Source: Acetobacteraceae bacterium (lineage in GTDB: Bacteria > Pseudomonadota > Alphaproteobacteria > Acetobacterales > Acetobacteraceae). From it: DNA of 21,873 nt. The translations under genes and the position numbers were made by a program. The notes beneath the pieces are model-generated. The model was given only the letters and a program-made list of their open reading frames with translations, did not search any database and had not been told where the DNA came from. The DNA is taken from positions 3,420-25,292 of the forward strand of contig PLSZ01000333.1 in the NCBI GenBank assembly GCA_003164305.1, read 5' to 3'. Shown here one piece after another: positions 6,531-13,426 of this stretch; the first letter of the stretch is position 1, and every line of letters begins with the position of its first letter.

Positions 6531-7844
6531 CTATTCCGCTGCCTGGCTGAACGTGACCGGACGCACCGCCGCGCGCATGCCGTCGTCGTAGGCCGCCTGC
6601 CAATTGGTTTCTCGCAGGATGCGCTCGCCGCTGCGGATTTTTTGATACAATGCCGGATCGTCGATGCCCGGCGGCGTGGTCCCATGATCGCGCAACGCTC
6701 GCGCGGCCAGCAGCAGACGGCGCCTGGTGCGCGTGATCATCTGATCACTGGGCGCCAGATGTTCGAAGGAGTGATCGACGATCTCCCCCATGCTTTCGGT
6801 GATCGCCTGATCCTGCATGGCGATGTGCGTGATGCCGGTATAGATCGTGTCGTTCCGTTGCGCCTCCCGATCTATAAGGTAGTCGTTCGACGCGTTTTGC
6901 ACCGGCCGCCAGCGGCCATACCAATCGGACGTGTTGGGTTGATAATCCGGTCTCGGTGTGGCGCCCGGAATGGGGTTCCCGTCGGCCAGCGGCTTCGTTT
7001 GAGAGGCCTGTTTCCAGCTTAACGCCACGAACATCACGTGCGTGTCGTCCATCGGCACCCAGGCGCGCGCGATCACGCGATCGACGAAGGTTCCTTGCGG
7101 AATGAAGGTCCAGAACGGGAAGCCGAAGTGCGCGAACCGCCAGTAGGTCTGATTGTCCTCGGCCGGCCGCATGGCGCAATACATCGTGCCCCATTCGGTG
7201 TCGGTGACGTGATAATCGGGCGCGCGATGCAGCACCTGGTACTTGACCCAGTTGTCGTCCTGCACCTGCTCGGGCTTCACGCTGCCCACATGCAGCCAAC
7301 TGAAATGCGACGTATCGATGTCGCCTTCCAGCGCCTGCAACCAATTGCATTCGCGTTGAGTGAACGTAATGGTCAGATCGGCCTCGGGCAGCAACGTCGC
7401 CTCAATGGCGGGCAGCGGCGGGGCCTGCTCGCGCGCGCCCATGTAAACCCAGATCAGACCGGCGCGTTCGGTGACCTTGTAGGCCTTCGCATGGACTTTA
7501 TCCTTGAACTCCTGATCCGGCGGCAGGTTGGGTTGCGCGAGACACGACCCATCGGCGGCGAACTTCCAGCCGTGGTAAACGCAGGCGATGCCGTCGCCTT
7601 CGTTGCGGCCAAAGAACAGGGAAGCACAGCGGTGTGGGCAGCGATGGTCCATCACGCCGACCGTTCCGTTGGCGTCCCGGAACGCGATCAGCTTTTCGCC
7701 AAGCATCATCAGGCGCACCGGGTCGCCGCTCGCCACGACTTCCGAGGACCGCAGCGCCGGCAGCCAATACTCACGCATCAACGCGCCCATCGGCGTTCCT
7801 GGGCCGACCCGCGTCAGTTCGAGACTCTCCGTGGCATTTGTCAT
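6531..7844 (-). CDS. Rieske 2Fe-2S aromatic ring-hydroxylating oxygenase, phthalate 4,5-dioxygenase-like alpha subunit
   Basis: The 437-residue protein has the Rieske cluster ligands C69-P-H71 and C88-VY-H91, then the mononuclear iron region NWLQALEGDIDTSHFSWLH (167-185) with bridging D177 and iron ligands H180 and H185. That segment is characteristic of the phthalate 4,5-dioxygenase/phenoxybenzoate dioxygenase group, which form alpha-only oxygenases and act on aromatic acids. The start ATG at 7844 has GGGAGG 6 bases upstream; the longer frame to 7934 would run over it and is rejected. It is the first gene of a minus-strand operon (4-base gap to the LLM gene, which then overlaps the MBL gene). 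No reductase or ferredoxin gene is in the window, so electrons must come from a component encoded elsewhere. Confidence 0.93.
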   Translation of the reverse strand: MTNATESLELTRVGPGTPMGALMREYWLPALRSSEVVASGDPVRLMMLGEKLIAFRDANGTVGVMDHRCPHRCASLFFGRNEGDGIACVYHGWKFAADGSCLAQPNLPPDQEFKDKVHAKAYKVTERAGLIWVYMGAREQAPPLPAIEATLLPEADLTITFTQRECNWLQALEGDIDTSHFSWLHVGSVKPEQVQDDNWVKYQVLHRAPDYHVTDTEWGTMYCAMRPAEDNQTYWRFAHFGFPFWTFIPQGTFVDRVIARAWVPMDDTHVMFVALSWKQASQTKPLADGNPIPGATPRPDYQPNTSDWYGRWRPVQNASNDYLIDREAQRNDTIYTGITHIAMQDQAITESMGEIVDHSFEHLAPSDQMITRTRRRLLLAARALRDHGTTPPGIDDPALYQKIRSGERILRETNWQAAYDDGMRAAVRPVTFSQAAE

Positions 7845-7960
7845 GATGACCTCCCAGGCCGCCATGGCACCACGAAAGCGCCGCGCCGTCGAGGGCAACC
7901 GCCCTTCCCCAGAACACGCCGCCTGTGCGAACACTGCTGCTCGCAGCGAAGGACGAAGCG

Positions 7961-8347
7961 ATGGAAATCAACCTGCCTGAGGTGAAGGCGGAGGTCGAAG
8001 CGGCCTTCGTACTGTACGAAACCGCGCTGATGGCGAATGACACCGCCACGCTCCAGACCCTGTTCTGGAACAGCCCGCATACCATCCGTTATGGAATTGG
8101 TGAGATCCTGTACGGCTGGAAAGAAATCGGCGCGTTTCGCGCGGCCCGCTCCCCCGTCGGCCTGGCGCGGGTCATTTCGCGCACGGTTATCACGACATTC
8201 GGGTGGGATTTCGCTACCGCGTCAACATTGTTCCACCGCGAGTCGATGCCCGGCAAAGTTGGCCGGCAGATGCAAACATGGGCGAGGTTTGAGGATGGTT
8301 GGCACGTTGTCGCCGCCCATGTCAGCGTGATCGACCATGCGGCTTGA
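7961..8347 (+). CDS. AtzH/HpxZ-like small protein (DUF3225, NTF2-like fold)
   Basis: The 128-residue protein ([16 protein letters not shown]...) matches in length and pattern the AtzH-like family, including HpxZ of oxalurate catabolism: an N-terminal helix, [20 protein letters not shown], the [11 protein letters not shown] segment, [12 protein letters not shown], and a strand-rich C-terminal half ([22 protein letters not shown]), as in SnoaL/NTF2-fold proteins. AtzH is an accessory of the AtzG-AtzE amidase and HpxZ belongs to oxalurate breakdown; neither an amidase nor purine-degradation genes are here. The ATG at 7961 has AAGGA 7 bases upstream; the frame opens at 7925 without a good site. 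It overlaps the next LLM gene by 11 bases and is divergent from the Rieske operon. Confidence 0.82.
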   Translation: MEINLPEVKAEVEAAFVLYETALMANDTATLQTLFWNSPHTIRYGIGEILYGWKEIGAFRAARSPVGLARVISRTVITTFGWDFATASTLFHRESMPGKVGRQMQTWARFEDGWHVVAAHVSVIDHAA

Positions 8348-9410
8348 AACGCTGTTGCCACCTGGCAAGGTCGATCCGGGCCTGCGCGCGCCGGAAATCC
8401 CGTTCGACATCGCGACCGTCGGCGAAAACGCGCGACTTCTGGAGGAGATCGGGTACGACGGACTGGTGTGCGAGGAGACCAAGGATGATCCATTCATCGT
8501 CCTCGCGCTCGCAGCCCAGTCGACGCGGCGGCTGCACGTGACGACGGGCGTGGCGATCGCGTTTCCACGCAGTCCAGCGGTGACGGCGATGAGCGCGTGG
8601 ACGCTGCAAAAACTCTCGCGCGGACGGTTCACGCTCGGACTGGGGCCACAGGTGCGCGCGCATATTGAGCGGCGGTTCGGCATGCAATGGTCGCCGCCGG
8701 GTCCCTGGATGCGCGAATATGTCTCGGCCGTGCGGATGTTCTGGGATTGCTGGCAAAACGGCACGCCGCCGCGGTTCGCGGGTGAGCACTATAACATCAA
8801 CCTGATGGTCCCGCTGTTCGATCCCGGTCCGATCGAGCATCCCTCGATCCCGATCCATCTCGCGGCGGTGAACAAGATCATGTGTCGCGTGGCGGGCGAA
8901 GTCGCTGATGGGATCAGGCCACATCCGGTTTGTACGCCCTCCTACATTCGGAATGTCATGCTTCCCTCGGTGCGCCAGGGGGCCGCGAAAACTGGCCGGT
9001 CCCTGAATGGTTTCCGGATCGGCATGAAGCCGCTGGTGGCCACCGCGGCGACCGAGGCCGCGTTACAGCCGAAGATCCGCGACGCCCGCGCGCGGATCGC
9101 TTTCTACGCCTCAACCCCCACCTATTTCGCCGCCTTCGACCACCTCGGACTGGGCGATCTGGCCAACGAATGCAAGCTGCTGTCACGCACGAAGCAATGG
9201 GAGGAACTGCCGAAACGAATATCCGACGACGTTTTGGACCAGTTCGCGGTAATCGACACCTACGACCAGATCGGCGAACGACTGTGCGAACGGTTCGGCG
9301 GTGTGGTGACGGATATCGAGTTCTCGATCGCGGTCGCCAACGACGGGGACCGAGACGTGCTGGCGGGACTGGCGAGAACGATTCAGGCCAGTCCCGGCCT
9401 GGAGTTCTAA
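8337..9410 (+). CDS. LLM class flavin/F420-dependent oxidoreductase, TIGR03617-like
   Basis: The 357-residue luciferase-fold protein has an N terminus ([11 protein letters not shown], then [14 protein letters not shown]), [22 protein letters not shown], and [20 protein letters not shown], close in pattern to the MSMEG_2256-type subfamily (TIGR03617) that is annotated as F420-dependent in actinobacteria. In an alphaproteobacterium the cofactor could be FMN instead; the sequence alone does not decide. It overlaps the AtzH/HpxZ-like gene by 11 bases, so the two are translated together. The stop overlaps that of the convergent CMD gene by 4 bases. It is clearly different from the other two LLM enzymes in the window. 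Confidence 0.9.
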   Translation: MRLETLLPPGKVDPGLRAPEIPFDIATVGENARLLEEIGYDGLVCEETKDDPFIVLALAAQSTRRLHVTTGVAIAFPRSPAVTAMSAWTLQKLSRGRFTLGLGPQVRAHIERRFGMQWSPPGPWMREYVSAVRMFWDCWQNGTPPRFAGEHYNINLMVPLFDPGPIEHPSIPIHLAAVNKIMCRVAGEVADGIRPHPVCTPSYIRNVMLPSVRQGAAKTGRSLNGFRIGMKPLVATAATEAALQPKIRDARARIAFYASTPTYFAAFDHLGLGDLANECKLLSRTKQWEELPKRISDDVLDQFAVIDTYDQIGERLCERFGGVVTDIEFSIAVANDGDRDVLAGLARTIQASPGLEF

Positions 9411-9970
9411 CGCGCCATCCCCGCGGTTCCGGCGGCCACCGCGTAGAAATTCATGGTCAACGACACCGCGGTGTAATAGCCCATCAGCACGATCATGTCG
9501 GTGATCCGTTCGTGTCCGAGCCCCTCGACCGCGCGGTCATACAGTCCGCGCGAGACGATGCGGTTGTGCGCCAGGGACATCGCCACCTCGTACACCAGCT
9601 GTTCCTTCGGGTCGGAAAACGATGTCGGAAGACCAGCGATAATCGCTTCCACCGCTTCAGCGGCCAGGCCGACTTCCTTGCCACGCTTTTCATGCGCGGC
9701 GTTGGGATAATCCGAGTTCCAGGCGCTGGTGATGACCACGACGGCGATCTCTCGTTCGCGTTCGGTCAGCGAGGATGAGTCCGGGATGAAGTGCTGGCCC
9801 AAAGGAGACGCCGCGCGCAGAAGTTTTGGGTTATGCACCCAGACCTTATACGGGCCCGGCAGGCGGCCGCGCGGGCCTTCGACCAGATGGCGATAGCCCT
9901 CGCGTTGCGACTCGGTCATTTCATCGACGGGCAACTCGGCGTAGCGGCCGAAGGTTGGTGTCTCACTCAT
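9407..9970 (-). CDS. Carboxymuconolactone decarboxylase family protein, cysteine-free
   Basis: The 187-residue helical protein has the CMD-fold pattern: LTEREREIAVVVITSAWNSDYPNAAHEK followed by GLAAEAVEAIIAGL and a C-terminal helix pair (ITDMIVLMGYYTAVSLTMNFYAVA). In AhpD-type members the first helix carries CxxC; here SDYPNAAHE stands instead and the whole protein contains no cysteine, so thiol peroxidase activity is excluded. Relatives with an H in this place are found beside catabolic genes and their reaction is generally unknown. It is the second gene of a pair with the dioxygenase (12-base gap, AAAGGGG before the ATG). Confidence 0.88.
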   Translation of the reverse strand: MSETPTFGRYAELPVDEMTESQREGYRHLVEGPRGRLPGPYKVWVHNPKLLRAASPLGQHFIPDSSSLTEREREIAVVVITSAWNSDYPNAAHEKRGKEVGLAAEAVEAIIAGLPTSFSDPKEQLVYEVAMSLAHNRIVSRGLYDRAVEGLGHERITDMIVLMGYYTAVSLTMNFYAVAAGTAGMAR

Positions 9971-9982
9971 CGCTTTTCCCCT

Positions 9983-10876
9983 TTAAGCCGCTTGCGCTTG
10001 TTGTTCCACTGTCGGCACGCCGTCGGTCACCGTCGTTCGGCGCAGGTCGCGCGGATACAGCATGTCGTCGTAGCGCCGGGCGCGATGCATCGTGGTCCGG
10101 TTATCCCACATCACCAGATCGCCGACGCGCCATTTGTGCGTGTAGACGAATTCGCGTTGGGTCGCGTGCTCGGTCAGTTCGCGCAGCAGGATTTGCGCTT
10201 CCGGCGGCGGCCAGCCGACGATGCGGCCCGCGTGCGACGACAGATACAGCGATTTGCGGCCGGTCTTGCGATGCGTGCGCACCAGACGTTGCCGGACCGG
10301 AGCGAAATCGCGCAGCTCCTTTTCCGTGAACGGAATACCCAGAGCGCCTTTGGAGAAGATGCGGCTGTGTTCGCAGATCAGATCCTCGATCCGGGTCTTT
10401 GTCTTCGCGTCCAGCATGTCGTAAGCGGCCCGCATGTCGGCGAATTGCGTGTCGCCGCCTTCGGGCGGCAAGACGTGCGCGCATAGCAGCGAGTAACGCG
10501 CCGGAATGACTTTATAGCTGCTGTCGCTGTGCCACATCTGATTGCCGAGGCCGGACAACCGCTTGCGGTCGTCCCGGTCGAGCAGACCGCCGGCTGGGGA
10601 GATATTTGAGATGTCGGACAGGCCCGGCGTGGTCCAACGCACGCCCCGCGCTGCCTGGATTTGCGTGTAGGGCGCTTCCTGTTCGCCGAAATTTAATGTG
10701 AAGGCGGTTTGCTGTTCGGTCGTCAGGGGCTCGGGCTGGCGAAACACCAGGACGGCGTAACGGTCCATGCCCGCGTCGATCGCGGCCGCGTCTTCTTTCG
10801 TCAAAGGATGGCTGATGTCGACGCCCGAACATTCGGCGCCGATGACGGGATGCAGCGGGGTCAAAGCGATGGGCAT
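9983..10876 (-). CDS. TauD/TfdA family 2-oxoglutarate-dependent dioxygenase
   Basis: The 297-residue protein has the Fe(II) facial triad H116-x-D118 (WHSDSSYK) and H264 (NRTTMHRAR), and R279 at the usual 15 residues after the distal His for binding the 2-oxoglutarate carboxylate. The GWPPPEAQILLRELTEHATQ segment is typical of the TfdA side of the family, which hydroxylates aryloxyalkanoates or similar carboxylates and releases the side chain. Length fits (TauD 283, TfdA 287). GGAGG is 6 bases before the ATG. It leads a two-gene unit with the CMD protein and is divergent from the alcohol dehydrogenase across a 100-bp control region with a palindrome. Confidence 0.92.
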   Translation of the reverse strand: MPIALTPLHPVIGAECSGVDISHPLTKEDAAAIDAGMDRYAVLVFRQPEPLTTEQQTAFTLNFGEQEAPYTQIQAARGVRWTTPGLSDISNISPAGGLLDRDDRKRLSGLGNQMWHSDSSYKVIPARYSLLCAHVLPPEGGDTQFADMRAAYDMLDAKTKTRIEDLICEHSRIFSKGALGIPFTEKELRDFAPVRQRLVRTHRKTGRKSLYLSSHAGRIVGWPPPEAQILLRELTEHATQREFVYTHKWRVGDLVMWDNRTTMHRARRYDDMLYPRDLRRTTVTDGVPTVEQQAQAA

Positions 10877-10913
10877 GGCGATCCTCCGTTGCTGAATCCG
10901 TGAGCCAGCGGCG

Positions 10914-10929
10914 CCGGTTAGTCAACCGG
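10914..10929. promoter_or_regulatory. Palindrome in the divergent dioxygenase/dehydrogenase control region
   Basis: CCGGTT-AGTC-AACCGG is a perfect 6-bp inverted repeat around 4 bases, lying 38 bp from the dioxygenase ATG and 48 bp from the dehydrogenase ATG. On the minus strand it contains TTGACT, a fair -35, but no good -10 follows at 17 bp. It may be an operator for a regulator not encoded beside it. Confidence 0.35.
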
Positions 10930-10976
10930 GCCGAACCATGGCACAGTCCGGCGTCGTCAATGAAACGGAGGAAACC

Positions 10977-12032
10977 ATGCAAGGCGTCGTGTTTCATGGT
11001 GAGCGAGACCTGGAGATCATGACCTTCCCCGATCCCACCCCAGGTCCGGGCGAGGTCGTCGTGGAAATGAAAGCGTCCGGCATGTGCGGGTCCGACCTGC
11101 ATCAATACCGCCGGCCGAAGGCCACGGGTGGGCAGAACGCCACGGGATTGCCGCCCAATCCGAACCCGACGATCGCGGGGCATGAGCCGTGTGGCGTGGT
11201 CGCGGCTGTCGGACCCGACGTGTTGCCGTCCGAGGCGAAAATTGGGCAGCGCGTCATGGTGCATCACTATCAGGGCTGCACGCAGTGCGAACATTGCCGC
11301 TCCGGTTGGCAGCAACTGTGTCAGCAGGTGCCAGTCAAAGTTTATGGGTCCAATTCGCATGGCGGGCACGCGAAGTACTTGAAGGTGCCGGCGAATACTC
11401 TGGTTCCGCTGGCGGATGAGTTGACGTTCTCGGCGGGCGCGGCGATTTCGTGCGGATCGGGAACGGCATACGGTGCGCTGCGGCGGATGAACATTTCCGG
11501 GCGCGATACGATCGCGATTTTTGGACAGGGACCCGTCGGGCTCGCCGCGACGCAATTCGCCAAGGCAATGGGCGCCCGGGTGATCGCGTTGGATATCAAT
11601 CCGCAACGGCTGGCGCGGGCGAAGGAGTTCGGCGCGGACGAAGTCGTCGATCCAGGCTCAAACGATCCGGTGGCGGCGATCAAGGATCTGACGCACGGAC
11701 GTTACGCCGACCTGACCCTGGATACGTCGAGCAATTCGGAGGCTCGGTTGAACGCGATCCGCTCCACCAAGGTATGGGGCACGATGTGCTTCGTCGGCGA
11801 GGGCGGCGATGTGAAGATCGATGTCAGTCCGCATCTGTTGCGGCGGCAATTGACATTGGTGGCGTCGTGGACGTTCTCCAACATCATTCAGGCGGAATGC
11901 GCCCGGTTCTGCATCGAACGCGAGGTCGATGTCGATCGGTTGTTCACGCACCGGTGGAAGTTGGACCAGGCTGACGAAGCGTATAAGCAGTTCGATAAAC
12001 AGTCGGACGGAAAGGGCGTGTTTTTGATGTGA
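10977..12032 (+). CDS. Zinc-dependent alcohol dehydrogenase (MDR family)
   Basis: The 351-residue protein has catalytic-zinc residues C37 (CGSDLHQY), H69 and E70 (GHEPCG), the four structural-zinc cysteines C101, C104, C107 and C115, the nucleotide-binding GQGPVG (183-188) and D206 at the end of the second strand, which favours NAD over NADP. It should oxidise a polyol or other secondary alcohol (the pattern resembles threonine/sorbitol dehydrogenase-type enzymes). The ATG at 10977 has a perfect GGAGG 7 bases upstream; an in-frame ATG at 10938 lacks one and would add a 13-residue tail with no family match. Its last Met codon and stop overlap the GTG of the aldolase gene (GTGA), so the two are coupled. 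Confidence 0.93.
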   Translation: MQGVVFHGERDLEIMTFPDPTPGPGEVVVEMKASGMCGSDLHQYRRPKATGGQNATGLPPNPNPTIAGHEPCGVVAAVGPDVLPSEAKIGQRVMVHHYQGCTQCEHCRSGWQQLCQQVPVKVYGSNSHGGHAKYLKVPANTLVPLADELTFSAGAAISCGSGTAYGALRRMNISGRDTIAIFGQGPVGLAATQFAKAMGARVIALDINPQRLARAKEFGADEVVDPGSNDPVAAIKDLTHGRYADLTLDTSSNSEARLNAIRSTKVWGTMCFVGEGGDVKIDVSPHLLRRQLTLVASWTFSNIIQAECARFCIEREVDVDRLFTHRWKLDQADEAYKQFDKQSDGKGVFLM

Positions 12033-12652
12033 GCGCGTTACGGCTTTACGAGGAACTCGGCGCGCGAGGGCTGATTGTCGGGAGTTCGGGCAATGTCAGT
12101 GAGCGCACCGATCATGGGATGATCATCACGCCGTCCGGGGGATCTCCGGACGGCGTTGACGATGGCGGCATGGCGTCGATGACATTGGATGGCTCGGTCC
12201 TGAACAATGCGACACCATCCAGCGAGTGGGAAATGCACGCGGCGATTTATCGCGCGTTCCCGGAGGCAGGCTGCGTTGTGCATGCGCACGCTGATGCTTG
12301 TACGGCTCTGGCGAGTTTGAACCGGGAGCTGCCGCCGTTTCATTACATGGTTGTGCAATTTGGCGGGCCGAATGTGCGGTGCGCGCCATATGTGACGTTC
12401 GGAACGCCGGCACTGGCGGGGCTCGCGGTGAAGGCGTTGAAGGGGCGGACCGCGTGCTTGCTGGCCAATCACGGGATGATTCTTTACGCGCGGGACGCGG
12501 AGACGGCGTTGACCCGGACAGTGCTGCTGGAGACGCTGTGCCGGCAGTATTTGCTGGCGTTGTCGGCGGGACGGCCACGGGTGTTGAGCGCGGCGGAGAT
12601 TCGGGCGGCGAAGGAGCGGTTCAAGACTTATGGGCCGCGGACGGCGCGGTGA
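12029..12652 (+). CDS. Class II aldolase/adducin family protein
   Basis: The 207-residue protein has the FucA-type fold marks: SSGNVSER (19-26), TPSG (34-37), the catalytic Glu E66 in PSSEWEMH, and zinc ligands H85, H87 (HAHAD) and H148 (ANHGM). Such enzymes cleave phosphorylated or free sugars and ketols, or decarboxylate related acids. The start is GTG in a GTGA overlap with the dehydrogenase. The dehydrogenase-aldolase pair suggests oxidation of a polyol or hydroxy acid followed by carbon-carbon cleavage. Use of TTG/GCG-rich codons matches neighbouring genes. The segment between the N-terminal helix and TPSG is shorter than in FucA; the substrate is unknown. Confidence 0.92.
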   Translation: MSALRLYEELGARGLIVGSSGNVSERTDHGMIITPSGGSPDGVDDGGMASMTLDGSVLNNATPSSEWEMHAAIYRAFPEAGCVVHAHADACTALASLNRELPPFHYMVVQFGGPNVRCAPYVTFGTPALAGLAVKALKGRTACLLANHGMILYARDAETALTRTVLLETLCRQYLLALSAGRPRVLSAAEIRAAKERFKTYGPRTAR

Positions 12653-12692
12653 GACAGGGTGCTTCGCGGTTGGTTGGTGCGTGCGGCGATTG

Positions 12693-12715
12693 ATCCTCGG
12701 GTCAAGCCCGAGGAT
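12693..12715. repeat. Palindromic dispersed-repeat-like element
   Basis: ATCCTCGGG-TCAAG-CCCGAGGAT forms a 9-bp perfect stem. From memory, closely similar palindromes (CATCCTCGGGCTTGACCCGAGGAT) occur as dispersed intergenic repeats in many alphaproteobacteria. Here it sits between convergent genes, where it could also act as a bidirectional terminator. Confidence 0.55.
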
Positions 12716-12787
12716 GACGGTTCAGCGGTCCGAGGATGACGGTTCAGCGGTCCGAGTATGTCGGTTCAGTGGTCCGAGGATGACGCG
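12709..12787. repeat. 22-bp tandem repeat, about 3.5 copies
   Basis: The unit CGAGGATGACGGTTCAGCGG+TC occurs at 12709-12730 and 12731-12752 (identical), at 12753-12774 with three changes, and as a partial 12-13-base copy from 12775. The first unit starts inside the right arm of the palindrome at 12693-12715, so the array looks like a local expansion of the palindrome's flank. It fills the gap between the convergent aldolase and tmk genes. Confidence 0.8.
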
Positions 12788-12814
12788 TGACAGATGGTGG
12801 CGGACGACCCGACG

Positions 12815-13423
12815 CTACCCAATCAACCGCCGCACCGCCGTCATCACTGCTTCATGCACCGCCTCCGCCTCCTGAGACGCGTCCACCAACACGCAGCGAG
12901 GCAATTTCGCGATTTCCCGGAAACCCTCAGTCACTCGCTGGTGAAACGCATCGTTGAGGCGTTCGTAACGATCGTCGGCGGCGCCGCGCTGACGCAACCG
13001 GGTCAGCGCGACCTCGCGCGGCACATCCAGAACGATGGTTAAATCCGGCACGATGCCGATCATCCCCGCCAACGCCTCGATCATCGCGCGATCGACGCCC
13101 TGGCCGTAACCCTGATACGCCATCGTCGAATCATGGAAGCGGTCGCACACGACCCAACTGCCTGCTTCAATCGCCGGACGGATCGTTTTGGCGACGTGTT
13201 CCATACGCGCGGCGACATGCAGCATGGTCTCGGCGCGCGGGCTCCAGTCGATGCCGCCGGATAACAAAATCTCGCGCAGGAATTCGGCGCCTGGCGCCCC
13301 ACCGGGTTCGCGCGTGCGTAACACCGGCAGGCCAGGTTCGCACAGCGCGTCGGCCAATAATCGCGCCTGAGTCGATTTGCCGGCGCCCTCCCCGCCTTCC
13401 AGCGTGATCAGGCGCCCGGGCAA
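12815..13423 (-). CDS. tmk: Thymidylate kinase (dTMP kinase)
   Basis: This enzyme phosphorylates dTMP to dTDP for DNA synthesis. The 202-residue protein has the P-loop GGEGAGKST (10-18), REPGG (38-42), the DR-aromatic motif D94-R95-F96 and a basic LID region (RLRQRGAADDRYER). The start appears to be TTG at 13423, three bases after the D,D-carboxypeptidase stop; no ATG or GTG exists between that stop and the P-loop, so TTG or coupled re-initiation is required. In many alphaproteobacteria tmk is followed by holB; here it is the last gene of the run and is followed by repeats and a convergent catabolic gene, so the usual partner is absent. Confidence 0.95.
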   Translation of the reverse strand: MPGRLITLEGGEGAGKSTQARLLADALCEPGLPVLRTREPGGAPGAEFLREILLSGGIDWSPRAETMLHVAARMEHVAKTIRPAIEAGSWVVCDRFHDSTMAYQGYGQGVDRAMIEALAGMIGIVPDLTIVLDVPREVALTRLRQRGAADDRYERLNDAFHQRVTEGFREIAKLPRCVLVDASQEAEAVHEAVMTAVRRLIG

Positions 13424-13426
13424 AAC

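Noticed and set aside
7892..7905. Small hairpin AGGGC-AACC-GCCCT between the divergent Rieske and AtzH-like genes
   Set aside because: A 5-bp stem is expected by chance in DNA of this GC content and it has no supporting promoter pattern.
10938..10976. Earlier start for the alcohol dehydrogenase
   Set aside because: No ribosome binding site precedes 10938, whereas GGAGG stands 7 bases before 10977 where the family's first strand begins.
12709..12787. CRISPR array
   Set aside because: The repeats are directly adjacent with no spacers and there are no cas genes.
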